Source: Acanthornis magna (taxonomy: Eukaryota > Chordata > Aves > Passeriformes > Acanthizidae). From it: DNA of 64,000 nt. A program made the translations under genes and the position numbers. Shown piece after piece: positions 38,490 to 51,310 of the stretch (positions are counted from its first letter, which is position 1; every line of letters starts with the position of its first letter). The notes below the pieces were generated by a model. It made no database searches and had not been told where the DNA came from. It worked only from the letters and a program-made list of their open reading frames with translations. Location of the stretch: positions 3,611,001 to 3,675,000 of the forward strand of contig JAWUZG010000015.1 of assembly GCA_036785705.1 (NCBI GenBank), written 5' to 3'.

Positions 38490-40250
38490 CTTTTCATTTG
38501 CTTCTGTCTCCTTTTACATTCTTAGATCTCTAATAGCTCAAACATGACTGGGCTTTGGTCCAGACTCCTGGCATGCAATGCCAGCCCTTGCTGGTCTTGA
38601 GCTGACTAGAGCAGGCCATGGCTGCTCCTCTGAGCAGCCAATAGTGAGGAGAATCCAGGCTTTTCCAAACCAGGGGCTGAAATATCCTCATACAGGAGCT
38701 GTGCACATAAGAGGCCAGTTTGGGTTTAAAAATAACAATAAAAAGGCTAGTGGTGGTTGGGTTTTTTTCGTTAAGAAATAGTCTTAAAACTTATTTTGGA
38801 TGAATAAGTATGCTAATAAAATAGGTTTTATTATTATTATCTTATTTAGTAAGAAATAATAAATTGAGAAATTGAGTTGTGATTGACACTGATTTCCAAG
38901 CTTTTCTGCTGGGAAAAAAAGTAATCAAAAATCTTTGCATTCTATAGTGTTTCGACTGGAGATGTGCTGTCTATGGTGTACATGTGAATGTCCAAGACCT
39001 TGCAGTCCAATCTGTAATAAAAAAGAGAAAAATGAGATTTTGGATAGAGATAGAGGCATAGGGAAGGAAGAACTATTGCCATTATCTTGCTTAAAAAACA
39101 GGTGGGCGAATTAATTAACAGCTCTGGTATCATCTGGGAGGTCTGTAGCAAACTGAAAATAGAAAACAAAAATTACAATTCCCAGTGAAATTCTTCAGCC
39201 ATTAAACCATCCTTCTTCTCTCTCCCATTCCTTCTGTATCCCTCATTAGTGTAGTTCCAAGTGTCTTGCCGCAATGCCTGGAGAAATATGACTAAAGTGT
39301 CATGGGTTTATTAATTTTGTCCTTGGATTAAAGGCTCTATGTCTGGCTGAATTCCCTACTGTTCAGAAAGCCTCTTTGGAGGCTTTTTGGGTCTTTTCTT
39401 GATTTTAAATGCTTGTGTCACTCTGTGCTTATATTTGAGAGGAAGGTGGAAAGGTGCTGAAGTACAACTGAAGGCAGTAAGGATTGTGGTGGTCCAGAGC
39501 TCCTGGTGGGATTTGCTATGCATTGCAGCCATCATTTCAAATATTTAGGTTTTTTCAAAGGCTTTGAGCACCTTTAAAGTGAGGACAGAGACATAGATTG
39601 ATTACATCTTCTACTGAAAGTCACTGAAGATAGAGGGAATATGTTTGACATGCTGGCAATGGTCTGTGTTACTGCTGAGAGACCTTGTGAAATTCTGATT
39701 TGAGGAGACTTCACTACTCTGAAGTTCCTGTCAGTATCAGTGCTACAGCTCAGGTTTAAAAACTCTCACTTTCTAATCTACTACAACACTGATTTAGCAA
39801 ATCACTGGTACTTGAGGTTCAAAGAAATGTTCTGCCTTTTTGCTATTTTCTTTCTCCTTTTTTTACCCTTTGCCGGCATTAATCTTGCCTGAGCTTTGCA
39901 TGATATGGCTTTGCACTCATAAAAAGTTGTACTTCCATTTTTGCCTCTCTGGTCTGCTTTGAGAAATAACAGGAACAAGGTTTGTGACTCCGAGGGGTGG
40001 GTGTATGTATAGGGTAAGACAAGGAGCTGCATGTCTCAGTAAGGAAATTGCAGATGTAAAATGGCATCCACAAAAATGTTGGCTACATATGAAAATAAGT
40101 TTTAATGGTTTAGTGGGTATTAAATTTTAATGGGTTTAGTTTAGTCACCTTAAAACTGTGTGTGTTTGTCCAGTAAAATGGAACATTTTGGTGACCCTCT
40201 CTGAAAGTTCATCTTTTGCTTTGCCAGCAAAGCCAGGGGTTCCTTTCTGT
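38490..40250. other. Non-coding stretch, nothing recognised
   Basis: A+T-rich sequence with short TTA-type runs (for example near 38830) and only short open frames of under 80 codons on both strands. I see no gene, RNA gene or repeat family here. Confidence 0.65.
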
Positions 40251-40251
40251 T

Positions 40252-40475
40252 TCATAGAACAACAGAATGGTTTGGGTGGGAAGGGATCTTACAGCCCATC
40301 CAGTGCCACCCCTGCCATGGGCAGGAACACCTTCCACTGTCCCAGGCTGCTCCAAGCCCTGTCCAGCCTGGCCTTGGACACTGCCAGGGATCCAGGGGCA
40401 GCCACAGCTTCTCTGGGCACCCTGTGCCAGGGCCTGCCCACCCTCACAGGGAAGGACCTCCTCCCAATATCCAAC
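40252..40475 (-). mobile_element. CR1 LINE 3' end, 5'-truncated, minus strand
   Basis: This is the antisense form of the avian chicken-repeat-1 3' end and is recognised with high confidence. The blocks run in the expected order: AGAATGGTTTGGGTGGGAAG, CATCCAGTGCCACC, CTGCCATGGGCAGGAACACC, CCAGGCTGCTCCAAGCCC, GTCCAGCCTGGCCTTGGACA, CAGGGATCCAGGGGCAGCCA, TTCTCTGGGCACCCTGTG, CCCTCACAGGGAAGGA. The element's 3' end lies at the low-coordinate side near TTCATAGAACAACAGAATGG. Only about 220 bp of the 4.5-kb element is present, as is usual for CR1 in birds, so it carries no intact reverse transcriptase. The low divergence suggests a rather young avian subfamily. The 192-codon open frame crossing it (40158-40736, +) is a by-product of the repeat. 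Confidence 0.94.
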
Positions 40476-41242
40476 TTTGTACAATTTATTAAACAAACAG
40501 CAGCAGCACTTTCGTACCTCTGTGAATCACATCCACAGCCCCTCGCTGCACCCTTAAAGATTTCACTTCAGGTCACACCCAACATTAAGCTCCAGCTCAG
40601 TTTCTGTGGATTGCAGGATAGCTTTAGAGCAGCAAATTGGTCAGACTTCGGAGGGGTCTGGACACTTAAGTGTGGAAATGAGATGACGAGAGGTATTGTG
40701 GCTGTGGCTGTGCAGTGTTGTAGGGTGGAAACCTAAAGGCACCTTCCAGCTGTGTTTGTGGGGTGATATCCTCGCAGAGGGCCCTGGGGCACAGCTCTTG
40801 GGAGCCTCTTGACCCAATCCGGGGCAGGAACTGCTCCGAATGTCACCAGCGTGCTCCTGCTCTGCCTCCCAAAATTTCACTTGGGGCTCACTCCGAGAGC
40901 TCTTGCCCTCTGCCATCACCAGCCTGGTGACTTGCTGCTTCTCAGGTCTTGTTTTGCATTCCCTTTATCATCTTCCCACCTTTCCTCCTGCCCAGGAGCT
41001 GTGCAGGAAGATCTGAGGGTTCAGAAAAGGAGTGTTGTGTATGTGCTACCCATTGCAGGGCAGGGGGAGCCTGCCATGGCTGAATGTTGGTGGGGAAGAC
41101 AGCTGGCCTGGTCAATTAAATTAAATTTTACATGTTTGTTCTGTGCTAGAAAGATGTGGCTTACAAACCAAAAATTTATTTTTTTGGAAAAAATTGCTTT
41201 AAAAAACACACTCCTTCATTACAAACAAATGACATGGATTGT

Positions 41243-41278
41243 GTTAATAAAAAGTTAATAATTATAATAATAATAATT
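41243..41278. repeat. (ATA/TAA)n-rich tract
   Basis: Imperfect run of TAATAAT units in A+T-rich DNA, read directly. Confidence 0.85.
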
Positions 41279-42485
41279 CTTATTCCATAATAGAAAGTCA
41301 AATTTAGTGACAATTAAATACTTTTAAAGAAATCAGTGTGTTCAAATCAGGAGCTCCTAACTCCCATCTCATAAAGAGCTCCTGCTGTAGACACTGAGCA
41401 GAGAGAGCTGATTTGAAACAGATCTATGGTGGAGCTGCAGTCCATCCGTGGAGACTTTTAAGTCCATATGGCAAGACTGCCTAAGGAGTCAAATACTTTG
41501 TGGGAAGATCATGCAATTAATCAAAAAAAGTAGTAGTGTTTTCAGTTAATCTAAATTAATGTAGTATTTTTTTAGGTGAAAAAAGCATCTCCACTTCAAA
41601 GAACAGGAAAAAATCTTCATGATTTCCTGTTTATTCTTTTTGTGTGTGTGGCTGTCACAATCCATATATTTTAACTATTTTATTGAATAAAATCTGTTAC
41701 TTCTTAGTGACAGAGAAAATCGCATGATTTAAAAATAACAATATGCTGTATCTTTAATATGGTTTGCCTCTATCAGATATACAGCACCTCGTAAAGACAA
41801 AGGGAACAATTCAGCTTTCATTATCCCTACTAAAGGGAGGGAAGTTAATTTCTTTCTCTTGAGACACTTTTAAAAATTATTATTCTGTAGGGCTGGATTC
41901 AAATCTCTGTTTCTGTAGATATCCTTGTGTCAGTGGGCTTTGAATTTATTCATGTTATGTGTTATCCAGTCTGTATTTGAGTCTTATTCCAAATGTAAAA
42001 GTTTTGCAGGCATTATTGGTTAAGAAGATGGATGAAGTAGGAGCTGGATGTCAAATCAACACTTGTGCAGCAGAAGTGCTTCTGCAGATCAAAGTGCAAA
42101 GTCAAAGTCCTTTTCCACAGGATTTGGGGGAAGGGAGGAGAAATGGCAACTGTGAGCCCTCCTGGCTCAGCTCTTTGAGCGAGTCACAGCATGGGCTGCT
42201 CTGAGGTGTCAGGCTGCTCTGTGCCCCTGGGGAAATCTGCGGGGCATTTCAGGATGGACTCTGAAAAATGCACCCTGGTAACTAAAAAATCCAAACTAAA
42301 ACAGATACAGAATCTTGCCACAGAAGGAGGTGGTGGCTGTGTGATGGGAGGGAAGGTTTGGGCAGAGTTTTTCTGCTGAGGATGCCTGTGGTGGGAGCCA
42401 GAGGGCCGGCAGAGGGTGCTTGTTGACTTGCCACCCGTGCAATGCTCAAATGTGTTCCAATAAATAATCATAAAAGCATTTTGGC

Positions 42486-42530
42486 TTTTTTTTTCCTTTT
42501 TTTTCTCCTTTTTTTTTTTTTTTTTTTTTT
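42486..42530. repeat. Long T-rich tract
   Basis: T-rich run of about 45 bases with CC and CTCC interruptions in its first half and an uninterrupted run of about 22 T at the end. It could be the reverse-complement tail of an old retroposed sequence, but no element body is seen. Confidence 0.95.
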
Positions 42531-45500
42531 GGTGGGTTTTCCGGTAGTAATGGTTTGCTTAACTTTCAAGCTTAAAAAAAAAATCTACACACTGGAAAAA
42601 TGTATTTTATATTTGCCAAACACTGGGCACATTGACCTTTTCCCAAAGCCCCTTTTCCTTAAATGAAAAATGGATTTGAGAAAGATGATGATGAGGATGC
42701 CTTTCTTTGGGGGGAAGGATGGTGTTACTGTAGTATTTCGGAACCACAGTGAAAGAAAAATACCTGTTATTAAGAAATGGACACACTGAGATCTGAGGCC
42801 ACTTTCCAGCCCTTATCTTATAATCTTGCTTAATTAAATCACTCAATCTGTCCAAGGCTGAGTTCCCTGCCTTTACTACAGGCACGCTGCTCTTTCCTTG
42901 CCTTTATCAGGGAGAAAGTGCCCTGTGTTTATAGAGGTCTGTTGAAGCCTCTAGCTGCTATTGTGATATGAATATGAAGAGCTGATGCCCCAAGTGCTGT
43001 GGGGTGGCTGCGATGAGGTTCTGGATGGCTGCTGTGATCCTGTTAAGGCTGAGGATGCGTCAGTGCCATCCATGGGAGAGAAGAGAGCACAGCAGAAAGG
43101 CAAGCTCTGCCCTGATCCAGCTTTGTGTGCTCTCTGTACCATGGCACTGCAGCCAATTCACCTTCTCTACCACATCTTATGCAAGCAGGACTTAGGCAGG
43201 GCAATTAAACGGGACTTCTTAAGTGGCAGCGAAAGAATGTTAATTGATGTGTGAAATATAATTATCCTCCTGGGCTCCTTGGCTTTCTTTTGTTCCTGAC
43301 TGCTTTTGATTAAACAGCTCTCCTTTCTGGGCCTATTGTATCCATTCACCCACTCCTTTCTTCCTAGAAGCAGGCGATGTCTAAAAAAGGCTCTCTGCTT
43401 GTGCATCCCAAATATTTCCCAAGGCAGGAAAAAAAAAAGGGGGAGGGGAAGTGAAGGCAAAAATCAGTCATCCCGCTTGGTATGTGGGTCCTTTGCTGAA
43501 TGCTGTTTTTGGGCTGGAGCCCTGCATCTGGACTCCAGCTCATGCCAGCTGAAAAGGAAACTTCTATTTTGTTTGCTTAAAAGGCAACAAGTCAACGTTT
43601 AAAAAGGCAACCTGAGGGGATTTTTCAGGGGCTTGACCTGATTGATCTGGAAAATAAGTTAAATGAGGTGTGGCCAAGAAGTTCTTAAAGCAATCAAGCA
43701 AATACTTTTTTACCAAGATGGTCAGGAAGCAGGAGGGTGGGATACTGTATGTTCTGCTAAGCGTTGCCTCTAAATCATTTTCTTTATTTTTGTCCTGGTG
43801 GTATCATAATGCCCTCCATATGCGTGATTATAGCCATCGGAACATGCAGAAAGTTGGATATTTGTAGAGAATGTTTCTTCTGTGTGAACAAATGGCATCG
43901 TGAGAGTGGGAAGAAACCAGAACTAAACCTCCTTAATGGTTTTCTCCATCCTGGCTCTCTGGGCTGCTGTTTTTTTAAAAAACTTTACAGGGTATTAGGA
44001 TAACAGTTAAATAAATTTCCCTTTTCTTTCCCAGAATCAACAAAATTGGGTTCATTTCAGAGTCAGGGTAGATATATTACAGATTTATCCTATCTTTTTA
44101 TTCCTGAAATTGTGAATCCAGATATCGACAGACACACATTTTCGTGCTAAAATTCTGCTCTGGAGGTGTTGCTGCTTAGCTATTTACCTTTCTGGGTACA
44201 AAACCATATGTGTCCAATGAAGTCCATTAGGAACAAGTGGCAGTTTGAATACGTACAGGATGAAAACATCCTTTCTTTTGTAGCTTGAAGCCTTCTGTTT
44301 CATTGGATAATCAACTTCTTCGTTGATTAGAACCACTGAATGAGTGCTTCCTAATAACTGTCCAATACAATTGATGATATCTCTTTTTGCAGACCTCTAT
44401 TGTAATCCCTCTTTTCCAGAAGTCTGTTTAGTCTTAGTCCTTCCTGGATATCTCTGTGCCCTGTTTCTTCATCTGATACGCTTTTTTGCAATTCTGCTGA
44501 GGCAACCAGAACTGTGCCTGATACTCAAGATATTGGAGCCAATGGTCATAACAGGAAGTGTTTTGGTCTTTCTCAATTTCTAACTTTCCCTTTGCTTTTC
44601 ATCTCCAGGTAATCATTGGTTAGATTTTGACAAAAATACAACGAATTCTCTGTGATGTGGTAGTTAGTTCTAAGTTGATCATCCTGTAACTTGAGCTCAG
44701 ATTGTGTTTTTCTTATTGTGTGTGGTTTTGTCAGAGCAAATACCTGTTCCTAATGCAAACAATAGTGTGGTTGTTACAGTGATCTGTTCGTAATATTGGT
44801 CAGAATTGAGCAGGTATCAGACAAATTAGAGCCCCAGAATGGAGTGCTCTGAAAATCAAAGGTTGAAGCTGCATTTTTATTTTCCAGAAGAAATTTAAAA
44901 CCACATTCATTATATTAAAAATGTACAGAGCACTGCTTTACTCTAGCATCCCATCTCATTTCTTGTATTTCCATTAAAACATTTTGAATTTTTGCCCCAG
45001 TGTGACATGAAAACATGTTTTGAAATGTTATGAATGTCTGGCAAATGATTTGGTTTTGGATTTTTGCCCACCAATATTCCTGCATGGCCCACGCACTTGT
45101 GCAAAACTTGGTCTTTTAAGGCATGAAAATAATACAGTAATGGCTGAACTGTGACTTTTAGTTAAAGAAAATAAAAAATGAAAATGAATCAATTTAAAAT
45201 ACTAAAAGGTCAGGAGGCAACTGAAGAATAGTGAGGGAAAGATAGGGTGAAAGCTGGTTCCAAGAGGGGCTGAGAGTGCCAGAGGAAAGCAGCAGCTGAG
45301 TGTTACACCCCAGCCATGGGTTTAACGTCTATGATTGCACATCTTTCTGCTTTTCCAAAGAGTGCTGCAATGTGACCTCTCCATCCAAAAGTGCCAGGAT
45401 TTGGTAGGAAATTGCAGATGCTCTGCCTCTCTGTGAAGTAACAAATTGAGAGAAGTCACAGACTTGAATTTTAGTGACAGCTGAGATAAATAACACCTTA

Positions 45501-45589
45501 CCCAGAGCCTGGAATGCCAAACTCAGACCCAGAAACTTGGGGTGTGCCCAAATCACTTGCACAGCAATTTAGGGGGTGGCTTGTTTGAC

Positions 45590-46160
45590 TTTTTTCCCGG
45601 CACAACCCTAAGTACAGAAGAGAGAAACGCAGAAAGCCTCACTTAGCAGACCTGCTCGGTGGAGACAGCCCCTCGATCCCCTGATAGCACAGCTCTTGTT
45701 CTAGCTCATTTAGCACCACAGCCCTCCATAAACCAGAGGGAGTACAAGGAGCCTAATGTAGCGTGAGCAGCAAGGCGGGAGCGCCCGACGGGGCAGATTT
45801 ACTGCTACCTGATGGGCCTCAGTGAGCAGCATCCTCCTCCCCCTGCAGCCCGCCTCGCCTGCTCTCCCTCCATCTCTCACACACACAGGCTCTTGAGGAT
45901 GCTCGTTGAGTCTTTTGTTTTCCCTCATTAAAAGTGCCAAGATGCATGTCAAATGCCTGGAGCAGTCTCCTGCTTTATAGTTTTATTATAGTACTATTAT
46001 GACTTATCTAATTTATTTTTTCCTCTTTGTGTGCGCGTCTCGCTGCTTCCACTGCCAATGTTTATGTCAAGTGGAGATAATCTCTTTGTATGTCTGTCTG
46101 CATATATATCTTTATTTTTGGAGGGGATCTTAAAGCGGCCTGAATATTTGCTTTAACCCT
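45590..46160. promoter_or_regulatory. Candidate distal enhancer (non-coding)
   Basis: This segment differs from its flanks. It has a CpG-bearing part (AAGGCGGGAGCGCCCGACGGGG near 45773) and then an A/T-rich part dense in developmental factor motifs: TTTATT and CTAATTTA-like cores near 46010, an NKX2-type TCAAGTG at 46067-46073 and a GATA-type AGATAA at 46075-46080. NKX2 and GATA sites side by side are known from heart and foregut enhancers. No coding frame explains the block. Motif matching alone is weak evidence, so the call is an inference. Confidence 0.25.
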
Positions 46161-49100
46161 CTCTTTCAGGTAGGTAAAAGGATTCTAGAAAGGGCAGAAC
46201 CAGCCCCCATTCTGAACACCACACTGTTGTCTTAATGATTGCAGTTCTGTAGGATCCCAGCAGCATCTCTGTTTGCTTTCAAATTTACACAGCTGTATAC
46301 TGCAGGTATAAATTAGTTTAATAGACACTGAGGTGTGTATAATGTCTGTGAAGTTGGCACCATTCTTTAGAAAGGAATATTTATTGACTTATGGCTTTCT
46401 GTTCGTAAAGACAATCAATTTTTAAATCATGCTCATTAATTTTTTTCTTATATAATTGGGCTAGAATTAAAAATCCTTTACACCACTGTGTATATAGACT
46501 CGATAGCAGTTGGTGGGGTATTGAATCAACATCAAGTGTTTTTAGTAAACTGCCGTACAACATCAGCAAGGATCCGCTAGACATGAACTCAGCCAGTTGG
46601 AATCCCATATTCACATCACCTCTCTGTTGGGCTTGAATGCCCAGCACGAGCACAGACATGGGAGCAAACAGGGACAAAACAGAGCCTTTCTCTGAAACCT
46701 CACCTGTGTGTCCCTGCCATGAGAGCAGTGCTGACTTCCCTCTGTCCCCTATTGCTCTCAGCAGAAGCCACCTCCTCAGCATCATTCCCTTATGTCCCAT
46801 AAGAGGAATGTCTTATGCCTGGGAGCTCTCACCACGCTAACATTTTATATTTCTCTCAGAAAGACATCCTGGGCTACTGTTTGCAGGAAAATTGCTTGGC
46901 ATAGTAAGAAATGCACTGTGCTGGATTTCCTCCTGTGCAGCAAAGGCAAATTGGTCCAGTCACTTGCATTTCCTTTCGAGAGCAGCTCCAGCTGCTCTGG
47001 CGCTGATTGTCAGTGCCAGACTGAAAACTGCAGCAAGGAAATCTCGACTGAACATTGCTGTGGGGCCAGGACCTTGCTTTCATGACTCATCCATTTAGAG
47101 AAACACCCACCTAAAAAGACTGATTCTGAGATGGCCCCGCGTAAATGACACGAGAGAGACTCAGCCAAAACACAAATCCTGTTTCCACTTGTTGTAGGAA
47201 CAAGGGAAGTGGATCTGCCCCCAGCCACACTGTGAAACTGGGGCAGGACGTTGCAGTATCCTTTTTCCTCTACGTTTGCCTTTGCTCCTACGCTTGCCCT
47301 TCCTTTAGGACCCTTCTAACCTTTCAAATGGGAAAGGCAAGTGGCTTCCTGTCTCTCATGTTTATGGAGTGAAGTGGTGCAGGCTGGCTTTGAGGGAGGC
47401 TATAGATTTCCTGGCACTCGTTCAGCCCTCCCGTCCCGGCCTTCTGTGCAAACAATTCTCCCAGCCCCACCTCTCCAAGCGTTTGCTGCTGCTGTGTCTT
47501 ACAGGAGGCGCTGGGGAAGCTTTTATAACCTGCCAAACCATGTCCATTTACCGTAGGATGAGTTCATATGTTTCCCCAAAACCTGGAGAGCTGACCTTCC
47601 CTCTTTTGAGCAGGTAATGTCTTAGATGCTGAAACACAAAGCAAACTATACCTGACCGGAGGGTTTTTGCTGTCACAATGAATAAATTGGGACCCTCTTA
47701 CCGTAAGTTTATGTCCTAATTTTGCTTGCTCCAGATAAGTCTGAATACTGTGCAGCAGAAATGAAGGGACTGAGACATGCCTTGCTAGCACTGCTATTAA
47801 TCTGACAATCTGTTGGTTTGTTATGGGATTGAAATCCCATGGGAAAGGCTCTCTGTCTCACAGCGGAACTGACACACAATCCGATGCAGCTGATTTGCTG
47901 TGGACAGTCTTCAAATGTTGAAATCTCAGACTTTCTAAGTACAGGGCTGCTATGCATGGGCACACTTCCTGCTAATCTTGAGGCATAAACACTCAGTGGC
48001 TCCAGACGCTTGAAGAAATAAACACACTGACTCAGTATTAATATTTCATCACAACACACTAAAGTTAAACCTCACTGATCCAGAGTGACCTGCAACCACT
48101 CAAGAAAATGTTTCTTTTCTCCTTTTCTCCTTTCTTTCTTTTTTTTTTTTTTTTTTTTTTTTAATAATTTAACTTTTTATGGGGAGAAAATAAAAGGATA
48201 TGGTGCCCTGCATGGCAGGCTTAACGTAGATAAGCAGAGCTGTTTCAGCTGGAGCAAAGCTGCTCATGTGCAGAGATGCTGCTTTGGAAAGGTTTGTAAG
48301 TTCAAGGAGGGCAATTTAACAGCTTTGCTTGTTGTCTCTGCCATGGCAGGTGAACCAGACACATTTAGTGCTGCGGAGTATCAGAGACACAATCACTGCA
48401 CGCTTAAAGCAGCAGCTCCTGTAAATAGGATCTGTTAGCAGCTGCTGAAACACAACATTGCCTTGAAAACACACTTCACATCGCTGCCATCAGAAAGCCC
48501 TTCAGTCTGTTTCAGGGCAGATGGCCTTATTGCTGAAGTCTCCTGTGAGCTAAAGGGGGTTTTAAGCAAAAGAATGTTCTCTGCAACTGACGGTCAAGGA
48601 GTTTCCAAGCAGCGTGATTTGAACTGGATGTTAGTATCTGCTCTCAAACACACTGCAGGTGGTGGGTGCTTTCCATTGAAGGCACGATTATCAAATCTGA
48701 ACTTGCCACAAGGTCAGTAGGAAATCTCTCCTGAGTTTGGTCTGCAGAAGGGATGGGCTCACATCCCGTGCCTGCAGCTGGGTGATGGAATTACAGTGGG
48801 CTGAGTCCACAGGGAGCAAGGCAGGGTTAGGAGATTGGAAACTGATCTTAGACACTCACTTCAGAGTTTCTAGGCAGGTGTTAACACTCTTTCTGAAGCT
48901 CAGAACTAAAAATTGTCATATTTTCCATCAACTAAGCTGGCTATATGTGTCCTGAAACCACTCAAGGTGTGTTACCATATAAACCACCAAGCTAGTGAGG
49001 CCTTCACAACCACGTTTTCTTATATCTCTGATAGGATAAAGAAATTGAATTAATCCAATAGTGGATACTGCCCATGTTGTTGTTTTGAGTTGCCGAGTGT

Positions 49101-50980
49101 GTTAAATCAAGTCTTAAAGAATTATTTAAATTGCCTTGCTTTGCAATTTATGTTCTTTTCTGTCATTTGATTTTAAGGAGTGATAAGCACTCTGCGATGT
49201 GCATGTGAAGGGTGTTCTGTGTGTCTGTCTCTGATGGACTGAAACAATGAAGGAACAGGATAAATGATTCCTTTAGAGCAGAATCAGAGGCAGACAGCCC
49301 CGAGGACCACACGAGGCAGTGGAGAGCATCAGGAAAAACTGTGAAGGGAAGCATTAGCAACACTTAGCTATAGCTGCTCCAGCATTTTATCCGATTTACA
49401 AGGGCCCCCGTGAAACATACCAGGGGAAAATGTGAAAATTCAAGTGCAATTTAAACAGTAGCGTCCTGATAGACTCAGGATCAGCTGGTTTTGATCGCAG
49501 CACAGTTTGGTGCAGGAGCACCACTTGTGCATTATGAGTGAGGATCGGAGGAAGCTTAAAGCAGCTGTGCTGCTATATTTGCTCACTCTCTGTATTCAGA
49601 CCTTGGCTTGAGAGCTCAAAGGAAATGAGATGTGTTTTGCATAACCCAGTTGCAATCAGTGGAAGCACCTACTAATCTGCTGGTACTGCTCCTGACCTTT
49701 TCAGGATCTGATTCTTTATCAGAAAATGAAAACATTTTTAAAAGAGGAATGGACTTATTTATTTGGGGGGAGGCAGGGTGAAAATTCGAAAGGCATTGGT
49801 GAAAAGACAGATGTACACAAAAAATTATATGAGTTTTATTCTTCTAGCCAGAAGAACCTGAGGTAATGCACAGAAGTATCTTTTTACAGAGTGACCTCTC
49901 AGAGTATTTTGTACACTTCTTCACTTTCACTATTTTTGGGAGTGCGCACAGCAGCACATCCTGATGGCATTAAAAATAAAAGGCATTCCATTCTATCAGC
50001 AGAGTTACATTTGTTAAAGTACGATTCTTCCTCTAAGAGTTGAAATGTAAAATGAGGCCAATTGTTCTGAATAACAGGATGGGGAAGACCTTGAAATGTG
50101 AGGCTTCAGTGCTGAGAATTTGGAATAATTATGGTCATTCACAGAAATCACTACTAAATCCCAAACTACCCTGCCTCTTCTGATCCAAATACTTGTTTGG
50201 AAAGGCTGCAGAACAAGAAATAAATTCTGAATTATAATGATGTAGTCTGTGTGCCCCCACCTCCCTCCCAGTTTTAGCATCCATCTGGGAATCAGATCTT
50301 CATTTTCTCTCTCATTTTCTGCCTTCTTATTTCAGGGCTTAAATAATCAGGCAGATCTGCAGAAACCAAAGAACTCAGTATATGCAGATTAATAATTGGA
50401 TGTGAAAAATGGATATCAAATGTTGAGCAAAAAATCTGCAGGGGTTTTGGAAGCGTGTTCTGTGTTAGTGAAGCAGGTGCTGGATGCTTCCTGAGCTCCT
50501 CTGGAGGAGCCTGCTCCTTTCCACCAGATCCCAGAGCTCAAAGCCTCTCACCTTCCTTCATCTGCCAGAATGGGGAGTGCTGCTTTGTGCTGTTGAGTTG
50601 AATGCATACACAGAAGCAATTAAATCATTCCAGTTAATTACCTATCTAGACTACAGTGCAGGTCTGGGTTCTAGCTGTAGTTTCTAGCAAAAATTCGTGC
50701 TCTAGATCAGTATTTTCAAGAGTTTGTGAAGGATTGTGAAGGTGACATGATTTCAGCCTTTATGTTGAGGTGACTGTCTTAAAATCGGAGAGTGTGTGAA
50801 GAGAGGCTTTCTCCTTATTCTGGGCCATTCTCCTTCCACCAGGGCTAAATAGCAGGTTTGCTCCCATATGCTCCCCTCTCCTTTGTAAACACAAAATCCC
50901 TTAAACAAATAGTGGACAGATCTCTTTTTTCGCTCCTCTGTTTATTAGAAGGACTTAGCTAATCCCTGTGTTTACGAGTC
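46161..50980. other. Non-coding stretch, nothing recognised
   Basis: About 5 kb of unique-looking sequence with small overlapping open frames on both strands and one T tract near 48.14 kb. I see no gene, RNA gene or mobile element. A slightly G+C-richer part at 47380-47530 carries no recognisable frame. Confidence 0.65.
48139..48162. repeat. Poly-T tract
   Basis: Uninterrupted run of about 24 T preceded by a CT-rich stretch, read directly. Confidence 0.95.
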
Positions 50981-50989
50981 GTGGGGTGT

Positions 50990-51310
50990 GTCAACCTACA
51001 AGCTGGGGGAGTTAATGAAATTCATCTGTTCTCTGTTTTCCAACAGAATTAAGGGAGGGGGGAGGCCCGACCAGGCTTCACCCTGGCACAGAAATATGAC
51101 TAACAGTGGTGTTTGCAGGCACAGACCCAAATGGAGCAATGGGTGGGAGGAGGTGAAGCGGCCGAACGGCAGAAATGTAGGGAAATATTCCCCCTTCAAT
51201 TAGCGTAATTAAAAAGTAGTAAAAATAAACCACCCAAAGGAGAGTCTGGCCAAAACAAAGTCTTAATGTACACTTATGGTTTAAAGAGTCTGCCGGAGGC
51301 CACCACCGTG
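50990..51310. promoter_or_regulatory. Candidate conserved non-coding element
   Basis: The block holds GGAGGCCCGACC, GCGGCCGAACGGC and GTCTGCCGGAGGCCACC CpG-bearing pieces around an A/T-rich centre with paired homeodomain-type cores CAATTAGCGTAATTAA (51198-51213), followed by AACCACCC and AACAAAG. No coding frame explains it. The mixture of motif-dense A/T sequence with isolated CpGs is typical of vertebrate developmental enhancers. Conservation could not be tested. Confidence 0.22.

Larger units (their letters stand above)
40476..45589. other. Non-coding stretch, simple repeats only
   Basis: About 5 kb without a gene I can support. It contains an ATA-type tract near 41.26 kb and a large T tract at 42.5 kb, listed separately. 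Open frames (for example 40809-41258, +) have no domain and begin in unremarkable sequence. Confidence 0.65.

Noticed and set aside
37983..38525. 180-codon open frame overlapped by 167- and 169-codon frames on the minus strand
   Set aside because: Open frames on both strands in the same place are explained by the locally high G+C content. No domain was recognised.
40158..40736. 192-codon open frame on the + strand
   Set aside because: It runs antisense through the CR1 3' end. The frame is a known by-product of that repeat's sequence.
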